Both the position numbers and the translations under genes were made by a program. From the NCBI GenBank assembly GCA_025558075.1, contig JAHLKF010000014.1, positions 186,001 to 250,000 of the forward strand: a stretch of DNA of 64,000 bases, read 5' to 3'. The notes below the pieces were generated by a model, which searched no databases, was not told the origin of the DNA, and was given only the letters and a program-made list of their open reading frames with translations. Origin of the DNA: Gaertneriomyces semiglobifer (lineage: Eukaryota > Chytridiomycota > Chytridiomycetes > Spizellomycetales > Spizellomycetaceae). This document shows, one piece after another, positions 24,692 through 36,234 of the stretch (position 1 is the first letter of the stretch; each line of letters starts with the position of its first letter).

Positions 24692-24748
24692 ACAGGAGCA
24701 ACCGAACTAATGTTACAAGAGGTCCAGCCTCTTGATGCTAACGTGCGA

Positions 24749-25942
24749 CTAATAACGTTGTATACGCCTGGTCAAGCGTCGGCAATCTATCGCTGTCGCT
24801 ACTCTCTTCATCCATTCTTCTCTTTTCCTTCTCCGGACAGCATTACGCCAGTAAGCTTCAACAAACGCTCCTCTAGCCGTATCACTTTTCTTTTCCCTTG
24901 CTCCGAATATGCCGCGACACACGGGGCATGACACGTCTGCCCAGTACAGGTATCTACCGCCACCAATGGAGTACTCTTCATGCTTCACGATGCAAGAAGA
25001 ACAGAAGCTATGATGGCACGTAGTCAGGAAGATCGGTTCATGAAGAAGTGATAGGCATATTGGACAAGTATGGTCGATAGAGTCGGGAAGTAGAGATGAC
25101 GCGTACGACGGTAAAGCGGGAATAGCCGCCGCCAATGGTTCGAATAGGCGCGCCAAGCGGCGCATTACGTCTTGCCGATACGGGCCAGAAAGCGATGCAC
25201 GAGACAGCACCCGCGACAAGGAATCCTCAACCTCATGGTAATACGTTTGCAGAAACTCGTAAAGAATCTCCACACGAATGATGCTCTCAGCAGCACGCCG
25301 TTCTTCTCCTTTCAACCCAAACTTCTTGACAGCATTCCGCAGTAGCTCGATTTTGCGTTGAAAGTCTTCTCCGCTCTTTTCAATGTACAGTCCCAACCAT
25401 TTCCTTACCCGCGCGAGATGATCCTCGGACCGAGTAAATGGATTTGTCAAACTTCCCAACTCCATTTTGACTTCTCGCTCAAGATGACTGAGATATCCGG
25501 TTGCTTTTGCTAGCCACATGCAGGTCGCATCAAGCTCTCGCTCAAAGGCTTTGATAAAGAACCTTTCCCACAGCTGTAGTGATGTTGGCGAGACGTCCTG
25601 CCTTATGGAAGGCCTCGTTGGGATAAGCTCGGTTATACGCGCCTCTCTGATGATCGGTGCAGGGCCAAAAATCTTGCAGATATCTGCGATTTCCAGCTCG
25701 GAAAGCGGCGATGCAACGACGGTCCGTTTGCGTCTCGGCGGTTGAAGTCGAGGTGTTGCTGACAGGAGTCGGGCAGACACTGGCGTTCGAGGGGTCCGCA
25801 CGCTGGCTCGCACAGGCGATATTGGCGAGTAACGCTTACAGCATTGTTTCCCGCCACCGACCGACTTTGAACCCGTGTCGAGTTTGGATAGTGTTGGCTT
25901 CATGTTGGGATTCACCACGAGGACCTCCTTCGCCTGCAGCAC
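24749..25942 (-). CDS. RING-finger protein (putative E3 ubiquitin ligase)
   Basis: Single exon, 397 aa; the ATG at 25942 is the first in a long open frame, but MKPTLS further in could also start. The N-terminal 90 residues are basic and disordered. A helical middle region follows (AFERELDATCMWLAKATGYLSHLE ... RVEILYEFLQTYYHEVEDSL). The C-terminal RING is of C3HC4 type: CPICLSLL, CHHSFCSSC and SCPVC at about residues 290-350. A RING of this type recruits E2 enzymes, so an E3 role is likely. The helical-then-RING layout recalls SPX-RING proteins, but I see no clear SPX signature. It lacks introns, unlike most neighbours. Confidence 0.75.
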   Translation of the reverse strand: MLQAKEVLVVNPNMKPTLSKLDTGSKSVGGGKQCCKRYSPISPVRASVRTPRTPVSARLLSATPRLQPPRRKRTVVASPLSELEIADICKIFGPAPIIREARITELIPTRPSIRQDVSPTSLQLWERFFIKAFERELDATCMWLAKATGYLSHLEREVKMELGSLTNPFTRSEDHLARVRKWLGLYIEKSGEDFQRKIELLRNAVKKFGLKGEERRAAESIIRVEILYEFLQTYYHEVEDSLSRVLSRASLSGPYRQDVMRRLARLFEPLAAAIPALPSYASSLLPDSIDHTCPICLSLLHEPIFLTTCHHSFCSSCIVKHEEYSIGGGRYLYWADVSCPVCRGIFGAREKKSDTARGAFVEAYWRNAVRRRKREEWMKRVATAIDCRRLTRRIQRY

Positions 25943-26356
25943 TTTCGAAGTAGCTAGAGCTCAAGTCGCCGTTCTAGCGATGCCTATCAGCACAATGGAG
26001 TAGGCATGCGGTGATGGCTGAAGATGTAGGTGCAGCATCATAATGATAAAATTTATATATTCCCTTAATGGCCCAGTGCTCTTTCCTTCTGGTCGCTGGG
26101 AAAAGTCAACACGAAACGCAAGTCGCCGCCTTAATGAAACTTTCGGCGCGATTTTGTATTGCTGTTATACGATTTATTTCAATAAATTTCATATAGTGAT
26201 TGTCAGCGCTGTTCCGGTTCTAACGTTTGTCACTGACACTGCTCGAAACAGGCAATTGAGTTTGCAAGGCACCATAGAAACCCATTTCCAGTACAGGCTC
26301 TATCTGCGGAACAAAGAAGAGAGAGGCAACTGCTACATTCGAAAGCTATTGATACC
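25943..26356. other. Divergent intergenic region
   Basis: About 410 bases between the RING gene and the ISA2 gene, which start in opposite directions. AT-rich around 26041-26200. It presumably holds both promoters; no specific element is recognised. Confidence 0.5.
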
Positions 26357-27080
26357 ATGAACAAGTTACGCTCGTCTGCCGTATCACACACATGTCGCCT
26401 GGCGAGATCTCAGGCACAACACTACCCGAAACAGCAAATAGCACGATTATCCATATTATACCCCATCTCATTCCGGGATCGTTTTCACTCAGCCAATGCC
26501 CGACCCCATCAATCACCGGATACGCGGTTAATGATGATCCCGCCCAAGCGGTGTATGTCGGCGGCAGCAGAAACGCAACAGCAGAAGCTGAGCGAGATCG
26601 ATGTCAGTTCGGAAGAGAAGCCAGTACCGCAAGGGGATTATATAGTCTTTGCCGAGAGTGCTGCAAAGGTAACTAGCTGACCACACAATGGAACCGCTTG
26701 ATCAAACTCACCATTCTAATTTAGCAACTGGACGCTATCAATCGCCGGAAAGGCTTGTCTCAGGCATTGCGTGTAACGGTAGAGTCTGGCGGTTGCCACG
26801 GCTTCCAGTACAAGTTCGAATTAACCGACGAAGTGGAGGAGGATGACATGTACGTTAAAATGTTGCTGTTCACGCACTTCAGCAAGCTTAATGCCGTTGC
26901 TATAGTATTTTTGAACGAGAAGGCGCGCGAGTGATTGTCGATCCCGGGTCCTTGGAGTTGATATCTGGGTCTACGGTAGACTATGTGGAAGAGCTCATCG
27001 GATCGTCATTCCAGGTGATTGGAAACCCGAAAGCGGAAACAAGCTGCGGGTGTAAAACGAGCTTCAACGTCAAAATATGA
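26357..27080 (+). CDS. ISA2: Mitochondrial iron-sulfur cluster assembly protein ISA2 (A-type scaffold)
   Basis: Exons 26357..26668, 26725..26849 and 26906..27080 give 203 aa. The N-terminal ~75 residues are rich in Arg, Ser and Gln with few acids, like a mitochondrial presequence. The HesB/IscA domain carries the three cluster-binding cysteines: Cys128 in ESGGCHGFQY, and Cys193 and Cys195 in TSCGCKTSF. STVDYVEELIGSSFQ is typical of the ISA2/ISCA2 branch. Isa1-Isa2 with Iba57 mature [4Fe-4S] proteins in the matrix. Splice junctions are in phase, and the start is the first ATG of the open frame. Confidence 0.9.
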
Positions 27081-27761
27081 TAACCAAGGAAGTGGATTTA
27101 TATGAACCATCGGTTCTTACTGCTGCAATCACCAAGTTATTAGACCAAACATGCGCTTCTCATGAATTTGGACGTCGAGCATGTTCAGGCTAGCTAGCCC
27201 TGTTTGTTAGGCGCAGGCCAGCAAGCCTTGACGGGGAAACAGAATCAGCGGCAATGAGAATCACCAGTACTGGCTCTCTAATACCACAAATGCATTGAGT
27301 GGGGACATATAGGAGAAAGCGCGTTCCAAGCGGGGCCTGGTACTTGTGAACATACACGAAATTCTCGTAAAGAAAAATAATTGCACCTTGCTGAAGACAT
27401 CAACCGCGATCGCTGATGATGATATGTAGTTAATATAAAACGTTAGGCGTTCGCAAATGTTAGCGTTCCTGACAGCCGCCCATGTTTGATGTATGTTGGT
27501 CAATCAGGCGTCAAAAACTCGAGCTGTGTTTGCACATAGGTCCCTGCGGCCGCCCCGTACATGGTAGTTACAATTGTGATGGAGCATTCAAGGCAGCTTC
27601 AAGGAGGGTCCAAATTGAAACAATTAGCAAGGATGAGCTCAAACGTAGCAGTCAACGCGGTCGTATTGAAGCTCCTAAATTCCCACCAGCCCTTCACTCT
27701 CCCCAAAGATAGGGACATCTATATGAATAACTTAAAAAATAACCTTAGCCAGCCCGCATTA
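27081..27761. other. Convergent intergenic region, nothing recognised
   Basis: About 680 bases between the stops of the ISA2 and RIX1-like genes. Short frames on both strands show no family similarity. Probably the two 3' UTRs plus spacer. Confidence 0.5.
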
Positions 27762-30019
27762 CTAGCTGGACTCGTCGTCGTCACTTAGCAAAATGTCTGG
27801 GAGATCGTCCTCATCATCATCTGATGTGTCTTCGCCTGCGGGGACGTCAGCACGCGCAGAGTTACGTGCTTGTATACCGGCTTCGTCCGGAGATGGTTTT
27901 GTTCTGTCTTTTTCTGCATCATGGGCGACCGTTGACATCGGTTCCACGGGAGCCGCAGGTATGGGAGCGGTAAACGACCACTCGACAGGCTTGGCTGCCA
28001 CTTCGGTACTGGCAGACACGGACGCGCCCAGTACTTGTCGTTTCTCAGCCTCAGTATGCACAGAAAACGATGGCGATTTACGTTTTGAGGGAACGACCTG
28101 CTTGGGTGCAGTCGCCGGATTCATTTGATCCACTTCCATCGGAGCCGAAGCGATCGCAGCTGGTTGCACAATCACAGGAGTGACGGTTTGCCTTTCTTCC
28201 GCGCTTGGAGTTATTGGTACCGTACTGGACTGGCCAGCCAGTGGTGTCTGCTCCAGTCCAGGCATCAAACTCGGTTCAATCTCTTCGGGCGTGTACTGAT
28301 ATTCCCAGCGTGGTCGGCGGCCTCTGACGACAATCTCGACTATCTCAAGACCACTCTTGGAAATGCTCCTAACTTCGGGATCGGCGCTCCAAAGGTACCG
28401 CGTGAGGACAGTGAGAATGACTGGCACGGCTTCACCTCGCCCTGCAATCTTGATCAGGCACGACAGTATCTGACACGTATAGGAACCAGGTGACCCATGG
28501 AAGAGTACTTGTAGAAGCGCGAGCGCAACGTTGCTTAGTCGTCCCGCTGCCACAGACGCTGGAAGACCAACAAGAACAGTTGAGAGGGCATTGAGGGCCG
28601 CGATTTTGACAGATGCCAGCCCTGTAGACTCCACGATGGACCGGCGAACTCCGCTCTTCGTGGGCTCAAGTTTTCGTTTCATCTCATTAGTCGCAGTGGA
28701 CGCCACACTCGCAGATGCGGTTACCGACAAGTCGGATGCTATCGTATCAATGAGATTCTCTAAGCCCGTTTCACCTCCAAAGCAGCAACCAAAGGCCTCC
28801 ACGCCTTGCGCGACCATATTGTATGCGCTCACTCGCAGCATCGTATCACCTTTGGACATTTCTAAGCCTTTCAAGCACACGGCCCAAACGAAGGTATGAT
28901 CTGCAAGCAAATTTCTGCAGAGTGCGGTGTTACCAAAACTGAATGACTGACGGATTGAAAGACGCCAGCAACTAACCTTGAGAGCAACGATGACAAAAGA
29001 GAGTTTGCAGAAGCGCAAATATACGGTGTAATAAATTTCGACGAGGTATTGGATTGGTCAAAATGCATCCGATAAGTAACGCTCCATACCCGTCGGATGA
29101 GGTCCACCAGCATTGTCACGTTGAAGCCCCGGTGTGTACTGCAGACTATCTGAGAGAGCCCCTGCGCTATTCCGCAGAACTGCTTCGTGTGATATTCAAG
29201 TCGTAGAATTTCATCGTTCTCGGTTGATGACGAGAGTGAATATCCAGCTGGGCGGTCGCTTACAGTCGCTCCAAAAATGCCATCCAGAACATCTTCTGCC
29301 GTCAAGTACATCTTTTCCACGACCTTGGCTGTACCATTTTCCTTTTCCTTTTCCTTAATAGAATCACATATCGCAATCATGCATTTCGTTGCTGCCGAGA
29401 CCAACTCGGTCGAGTCGGCGGCGCGGATGATAGTCTCGGTACAGAACGTATTCACCTTTTCGAAATGTGGCTTAACAGTTGTTGGAAAAGTCGCTATCAT
29501 GCTCTCTAGCAGGCTCATGATGAAAATCACATCATTCGCTTCCGCTTCCCCGTGAGTGGAGAAGGCGGAAAGAATCTGCATTCCTGTCTCGCACGCTCTT
29601 TGTACCACTTTTCCACACCATACTGCCACCACCTCTCTCCGTAACTCTGGAAAGCTCTTGCATGCTAATAGCACTTGAACCATAACGCTCAACATGTCTA
29701 ACGTATGAGCTTCTCTCCCGTTCGTCGCCGTCCACAGATTTTGACACCAGCCATGAATGCACTTTGGCTTCACCAAGTCGAGTTCATCAAGTGCAACTTG
29801 TCGAACGGTTTCAAAGATGCAGGATGCGGCGCACCACTTGTCGATTACATTCGTCGACGGCGTTGAAAGTAGTGATGAGAGCTTAGTGCACCATTTGAGA
29901 AGCTCCGGCGGGGGTAAACCGGCAAGGGCATTTGTGTTGCGGATATGTGCCAGCAGCAGCGGAAGAGTTTTGGGAGACACAAGCTCCAGCAAATGGGACG
30001 AGTCCCCCATAGTAGCCAT
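27762..30019 (-). CDS. RIX1/PELP1-like ribosome biogenesis protein (probable)
   Basis: Exons 30019..28977 and 28914..27762, joined by an AAG/GTTAGT donor and CTGCAG acceptor, give 731 aa. The protein is an alpha-helical repeat over about 550 residues. The N-terminal part resembles the RIX1 domain (KWCAASCIFETVRQ, KPKCIHGWCQNLW, FPELRREVVAVW). A Pro/Ser-rich linker and a strongly acidic tail (DTSDDDEDDLPDILLSDDDESS) follow, as in PELP1. Rix1-Ipi1-Ipi3 acts on pre-60S particles in the nucleolus/nucleoplasm. Identification is by layout and weak motifs; another HEAT-like protein is possible. I start at the ATG within GAC-ATG-GCT; the frame is open to 30157. It is divergent from the next gene by 171 bases. 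Confidence 0.55.
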
Positions 30020-30190
30020 GTCCTCTGTATATGTAGCTTTATGAGAAACGCTCGTATTTTGCGAGTTGAACAGATCTTTGCAGGCCAAAAACACTTTACA
30101 GGCACAGTCATCAAATTCGACAAGAAGCGCATTCAACACCTGCGTTTTGAGCATCACTGCAAGGACAGCAACTGGACAGAACAGATAACC

Positions 30191-31256
30191 ATGGCCGACA
30201 ATCTGGGCATACGGAAACGGAAGCCGGAGGTGGGCGCTTCAGTTGAAACACCGAAAACAAAGAAGCGTGTGAAAATAGGCGATGCAGAAGTCTTTGACTA
30301 CGAAGTGGACAATGGAGAAGTAGATGACACCGAGTACCTGGAGACCGGTAAGCGAAAGCGGTACTTTGGATTCAGAAGAAGGGCTTTTCACACTCATGGA
30401 TACGTTGCCAGTTAAACCAAGACGAGGAGCAGTGAAATTGGACGGATATGACAGCGCATCGTCCGACTCTGAAGACGATGCCATACTGAATCCCGCCGCG
30501 GAAGACGACATGTTTGGAGATGACCTTCCTAAAGATGACCGAAAGAAGAAGAGCAAAAATCCAAGATTCGTATCAAGTGAGGAAATCGAAGGACAAGAAT
30601 GGGAACATGGTGGTATGGATTACGAAGATGAAGATGGCATCAAAATAACACCTTTTAACGTGAGAGAGGAGCTCGAAGAGGGGAACTACGATGAGAATGG
30701 AAACTATATTCGCGCAAAGGATGAGCATCGGCTACATGATCGTTGGTTACAAGGGTTAACCTCCGACGAGATTGCAAAAGCGAGAGCTGCTAAGGATCGA
30801 CACGAGGAAAGGCTACGGCATATAGCTTCGCAAGAGGAGCGGATTGCAGACGATCCTCACCAAATATGGCTAAAGATGTTAGAAATGATGAAGCCAAAAG
30901 AAACAGTACCAAGTGCTCTGCGGCGGTTAGCGGGGAATCAGGGGAAGCCGAATCGCAATCGATGGAAGAAGAACAAGAAAGCCGCGGCTGAGGACACCAT
31001 GGACGCAACAGAAGACCCGTCGCTCAAGGAGGAGCGCAGAAGGCATGTCGAAGAACTGACCGCGTTTGCTGATCGCCTCATGTCGATGGGCAGTCTGGGT
31101 AAGTGAACACCAAGTGCATGAATTTCCGTTCCGCGGTCATACTCACCCTCACATTGATGAATGGCAGATGTGTACAGCATGACCTATGAGCAGGTAGTCC
31201 GCATGCTGCGGAGTTCAGAGGTTCTGCCAGACGACTGGCTGCCGCCGACCGAATAG
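30191..31256 (+). CDS. CD2BP2/LIN1-like U5 snRNP protein lacking the GYF domain
   Basis: Exons 30191..30347, 30376..31098 and 31168..31256 give 322 aa. The core matches CD2BP2/Lin1: EEIEGQEW, GIKITPFNVREELEEGNYDENGNYI, DRWLQGL and PKETVPSALRRLAG. The N-terminus is basic with acidic patches. The usual C-terminal GYF domain (about 60 aa) is absent: the protein ends PDDWLPPTE, and only 105 bases remain before the stop of the next gene. CD2BP2 is the U5 snRNP 52K protein, acting in tri-snRNP assembly. Joining exons 1 and 2 needs a 28-nt intron (30348..30375); the alternative is a frameshift. Confidence 0.8.
30348..30375 (+). other. Candidate 28-nt intron (or frameshift) in the CD2BP2/LIN1-like gene
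   Basis: The upstream frame, ending EYLETG, and the downstream frame, starting EEGLFTLMD, differ in phase. Removing GTAAGC...TTCAG restores a single frame with a strong donor and a plausible acceptor. It is shorter than any other intron modelled here (next shortest 40 nt). Reading the downstream frame leftward also gives a plausible SGTLDSEEG, so a one-base indel is a real alternative. Confidence 0.5.
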
Positions 31257-31361
31257 CTAGGAAAAATTGAAATATATAGATAACCTGCCATCCAATAATT
31301 GTAACGTTGCCCAATGAATTTATTGCGCATTCTTTAATGCTATATGACAAGCGAGAAGAGC

Positions 31362-32021
31362 TTATTCAGCGCCCCACTCACCGGTGGCCTGAGCGCCCCA
31401 CTCGGTGGTCTCAGCCTGAGCGGAAGCAACACCAGCAACATCAGCGACGCCGGTACCAGAGGCCTCCCACTCAAGGTTGGCAGCAGGCGCGGGGGTTGGC
31501 TCCGCAGCCCAGTCACCAGAGTACTCGGCGGCAGCGGGTTTCTCAGCAGCGGCCTCAGCCTCCTTCTCCTGTTCCTCAGGGTCACGGTAGAAGAACATGT
31601 CAACCATGACGTCCCAGGGGGTGGAACGAGAGATGGTGCCACGAAGACGAAGGACCTCCCTGGCCAAGAGCCAGTAGGCCAAACCGATGGAGTGCTTGGC
31701 CTTGTTGTTGGTGGGGATGGCAACGTCAATGTGCTTCAACGGGGAGTCAGTGTCACAGAAAGCAATGACGGGGATGTTGACGTAGGAAGCTTCCTTGATG
31801 GCCTGGTGGTCAGTGCGGGGGTCGGTAACGAGGAGGACGCGGGGTTCGCGGAAAGTACGGGTGATGTAGTTGGTGAAGGTACCGGGGGTGAAACGACCGG
31901 CAATAGCCTGAGCACCAGTGTACTGAGCGAACTTCAAAGCAGCACGCTGACCGTAGGGACGGGCAGCAATGACACAGATGTCAGCAGGGTTCTCAATAGC
32001 GGCCAAGATACGAGCAGCGAA

Positions 32022-32054
<33 letters not shown>

Positions 32055-32269
32055 GATGTGGAGACCATCCTTACGGCGCTTCCAGACGTAAGGAATCATC
32101 TGCTTGTCGCAGTTCTTGGTACCCATGTGGGACTAGATAATCATTTTGGGGTCAATCTTCGACCGTCAATGATTCACTGTCAACTATTTTGCACGAAACC
32201 AACCTGGGCAGCAAGGAAGGACTGAACCTCCTGCTCGGTGATGTTGAGGACGGCCGGAACTTTGCTCAT
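31362..32269 (-). CDS. RPS0: 40S ribosomal protein uS2 (RPS0/RPSA)
   Basis: Exons 32269..32204 and 32132..31362 give 278 aa. Conserved uS2 signatures are plain: [51 protein letters not shown] and [25 protein letters not shown]. The C-terminal tail is Ala/Glu-rich and ends in WG repeats ([15 protein letters not shown]), resembling the fungal/animal RPSA tail. It sits at the head-body junction of the 40S subunit and is needed for 20S pre-rRNA processing. Codon use is strongly biased, which produces the long antisense open frame at 31344..32225; that frame is not a gene. Confidence 0.97.
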
Positions 32270-33720
32270 TTTTGTGGGCTCTCAAGTGGTAAGACTGTCA
32301 AAAAGTGAAGGTATGACAGTACTACAAGAATGAGGCAAGAATCTGGTTAGTCGCTCCTGCTGATGGGATCTGCAACTCATTGTTCGTTTCGACCGCTCTC
32401 TCAACCAGCATCCATCTCTACTCTCCACCATCCTTCTGATGTACCCACCTGGTGACTCAAATGTCCCTATGATACTGCTGGCTGTCTGCTGCTGCTGTTC
32501 GACGAGTTGCCAAAAGTTGCCAACGTTCCAAGTCCCAAAACCTCCAAAAAATCCAACCACCTCAAATCACGTGATAGTCAACCCTAAGCCCTACGCGTCG
32601 GGCTGTTGGACGCGCTTTGAAGAGTTTTAAGACATGTCCAGTGAGAAAAACAATTCGCAGCATAATGCAAGGAGGCAGCAAAGGAGGGGGACAATGCAGC
32701 ATGTTAGTTTGCATCCATCTTATCAGGTATGGTGTGCATGTAGCCAGTGGGGCGCCTAAGATTTAGAGCGGACGACAGAGGAGAGCATGCAACCGTGTCC
32801 TCAGGTGCCGGTTCGTCATGTCCAGGGCACCATGTTGGACCCGGCCATCTCTTCTATATAAACAATAGGCAAATGCACGCCCTTTGTACGCAAGCCTATC
32901 CACCCATTCGCATCTTTCTCCTCCAAATTTCCATCAGTCTTGCGTACGTCTAGTTCATCCTATGCTGCCGGCAGATTGCAATGAAGATCGTACCCGTAAA
33001 AGTAGATCCGTTTTTACCGTTTCCGGGACCATCGCTAATGTCCGAGTGTTTCAATTCCTAAAACTGCGTAGAGCTACATTGCTTTCGTCACGCACCTGTG
33101 CCTTTTGGTAGTATCTCATCAATGATCTCATCCACTGTAAGTCGCTCATGTGGCCGCTTCTGTATAACCTCTGCTCAAATGATTTAGCATTGTGTTATGG
33201 ACAGCCTATACAACCATGAAGCCATGAAAAAGACCAACCTTTAGCGTAAGCTCGCATATGATCTTTCCACCCGCATTCCGTCAGCCTTTGTCGCAGGTAC
33301 TCCTTCAGTCTGTTCAAGTAGATGTTATTAAGTCATTCATTTAAGAATCTTGACAGCCTACAGCTTTTCATGCACCTGTCTTTTTCTCCGCTTCTAATTA
33401 GTTTCTGATCTATTGCTTGAACTATGGTTGGATTGACGGTGGACATGTGGATGGATCGTTGGGCGTGGGAGAGGTGATAGTGGACACTTAAGTGGAAAAA
33501 GAAGCCTGCGGTCGTAACGGAGAAGGCTATATCAAACCCGCTAAGCTTCAACCACCAAACAGTTATCACGCCAGAAAGTAAAGTGTTCGGCACAATCCCG
33601 CCGTTTGTCAAAAGTTCAACACAACTTTTTCCGACGCGAACTTTCGAAACGTCGCGGATCTAACGTTTGTTGGCGAGTGAACATTCAGCAGTTACCGTGC
33701 ATTGAAGCCTCTGCACCACG
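32270..33720. other. Long divergent intergenic region, nothing recognised
   Basis: About 1.45 kb between the uS2 and Misato starts. Pyrimidine-rich patches occur near 32905-32940. Open frames up to 92 codons exist but lack family similarity and supporting splice sites. It presumably carries a strong ribosomal-protein promoter near 32.3-32.6 kb; I cannot point to a specific element. Confidence 0.5.
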
Positions 33721-36116
33721 ATGTCTGCAAGGGAGATAATCACCGTCCAAGTTGGGCACTCGGCCAACTTTGTCGGCACTCACTTTTGGAACATACAGGT
33801 ACTCCATCAGTGGCTTTTTCAACCCCACGCGGTGAACTGATCAACGACTTAGGATGCATACTTCGAGAGCTCAGATGAGCCGGAAATCAATCATGATGTC
33901 CTGTTCCGGGCAGGGTTGAATGTTCAGGTGCTCATTGTTTGCATCTACGTCGATGCGCGCTGTTGTTGACTGTCGCGCGGATCGTCTTAAAGGGAGAAGA
34001 AACCTACACTCCTCGCCTGGTGCTCTTGGATCTAAAAGGTGGCGATGAATCTCGGATGGTTATGTTGCGTACTGATTACTAATTAATGCGATTCTGTAAA
34101 GGAAGCCTGGGATCTTTAAAGAAAGCAAGTCCACTGTATGAAGCAGCCGAGGAAGAAACTACTACCCCTACATGGTACTTCTAATTAGCGCATGGGTAGT
34201 ATTTCATATCTTCTCAGATTGCCCTTTGCTCCAGGTCCGGAAAAGTTCAGAAGTATGAGGAAGAACCGTACGTGAAGAACGCTTTCTTGCGAGGTCTTGA
34301 TGAGGTGAATGGTGAAAGCGACTCATCATGTCGCAAGCAACGAGACGTTAATCTGGTGCCGTTGCAATAGGATACAACAGATAACAAACCACAGACATAT
34401 GCTGACCACCTCGATACGAGTGTATCAGTCTGGTCGGATTTCAACAAGCTCTATTACCACCCCAAGACCGTCCTTGAAATACACAATTACATGCACGATG
34501 ATGACAAGCGACCGTTCTCTACCTTTGCCCAAGGAACGGATATCTTTGCGCAGGCAGACTTTGTGAGTTCCGTTATTGACGCCCATCGGAGCCATTGCGT
34601 GTCTTACTTGTCCAACGGCGCAGATTGATCAACTCTTTGATGAGCGGATACGGTTTTTCGCCGAGGAGTGTGACTCTTTGCAGGGATTCAATGTGCTCGC
34701 TGATGCGCTAGATGGGTTTTCCGGAATCGGCGCTAGCCTGCTGGAGTTGATTAATGATGAGTTCCCGAAAAATTCGTCCGTATGTTTTGGCATTCATAAG
34801 CCTGCACATCCGCAGTCCGAGGTGCGTTCCACCGTGACTTCGCCGAACGCCAGCTGCGGCACTCACCGTTCAATAGAAACAATCTTCAGTTATATCGCTG
34901 AACTCAGCGTTACTCATGGATGCTGGTATCCGCAACAGTCAGTTGTATGTACCATTGTACGCCCCGACACCCTCAGTAATGGCAACGAGCGGCTGGTCGA
35001 AATACCTTACAACTGATGTACGCGAGAAGTTGCTATCTTGCTGTATTAGCCCATCACTTAACCTGATATTCAACAGTTTCGCAAGCCATATCACTGGAGC
35101 GCATTCCTAGCAGCAGGGATCGAGACTGTGCTGCTCCCGACACGGTAACAAGTCCTGATGTTGATGTTGGTTGCTTGTAACGCTAGCTTACCGCACCTTC
35201 AACAGGCTGAAAGCAAACCCTATTGGACTTCTTGACATGGCCGACGTTGTCCGCGGCGGAACAGCGCGCAAAGTGGGCGCCCTATCTGTCGGCCTACCGT
35301 TGCCGCTTCATGCACACACTCCTTATACCGAAACCTTGCGGAGCACACGAGGAGAAGTACCGTGGATGGTCGACCTTACCTCATCTCTAACACACGACAA
35401 TGTAATGCATATTTAAAGCATTTATTGCAAGTCGTGCCATGACACTCATGGCCCATTTTTGTAGCTGAAAGAGGGTTTCGGTCAGTGCGCTGTGGTACGT
35501 GGCATTCCGAAACTTGCTGCTTCGCAAAGCGTCGAAGGACAACACCGGTAAGTTGGAGACTAGCCCACTCTGCTCTGAACCGCTGTACTGACGAGATGTG
35601 AACAGGTCGCCTAGTACCACTGAAACGCTTCAGGCGCTGGATAAAATGCTAAAAACGGCAGTAACAGGTCCATACTCCCAGAAGTAAGTGGTCCAATTCA
35701 GTCTTCTGGACGGCAACACGTACTAACTTCTCCCAAGCTTCTCCCTTCGGACGCCATTACCGATTGCCGCGAGCTTCCCCCAGTTCTTCGCCAAACAAGT
35801 TGATGCAGACGGTCTCATTGTCAATGGCAAGCTGGGGCGCCAAGGTAACGAATCGTTCTCGTGATCTTTGACGGGAAGTCAGCACTCAATTTCTATCTCA
35901 GGTCCCGTCCATCAGGTCGGCGCATTGGCTCGTCTACACATGTCCCCCCAACTGAGCAAGCTCGTGATGAAAAACAGCAAATGTATGCTTTCTGTCTCTG
36001 CATCGGTAGTGGGCTTGTATGAACGAGGCGGCGATGTCACCAGAGAAGATTTTAGAGCCAAAGGAGAAGATTTAGCAGAGGTAGCATACAGTTATGGCGA
36101 CATAGATGAAGAGTAA
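33721..36116 (+). CDS. DML1: Misato/DML1 tubulin-like protein
   Basis: Fourteen short exons: 33721..33798, 33853..33927, 33993..34038, 34102..34174, 34235..34304, 34371..34562, 34624..34821, 34877..35017, 35077..35144, 35206..35401, 35465..35547, 35606..35683, 35738..35844, 35902..36116, giving 539 aa. Family motifs run in order: REIITVQVGHSANFVGTHFWN, DVLFRAG, ETYTPRLVLLDLKGSLGSLK, RFFAEECDSLQGFNVLADALDGFSG and MADVVRGG. Human MSTO1 is 570 aa. The protein has a tubulin/FtsZ-like N-terminus and affects mitochondrial distribution and morphology; its exact biochemistry is unsettled. It is the most intron-dense gene here, with introns of about 50-75 nt. All phases close. Confidence 0.9.
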
Positions 36117-36234
36117 AGTGCCTATTGGAACGGTATTTATATTGTACAAAGCGTATTTTTCATTAAATTTGCTGCAAGTAAGAAACTGGTTGAATAAATG
36201 GAGTAGCACGTCTAATGCTGAGTAAGTCAACAGC

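Noticed and set aside
31344..32225. 293-codon plus-strand open frame
   Set aside because: Exact antisense of the strongly codon-biased uS2 exon; low-complexity Gly/Ser/Val product.
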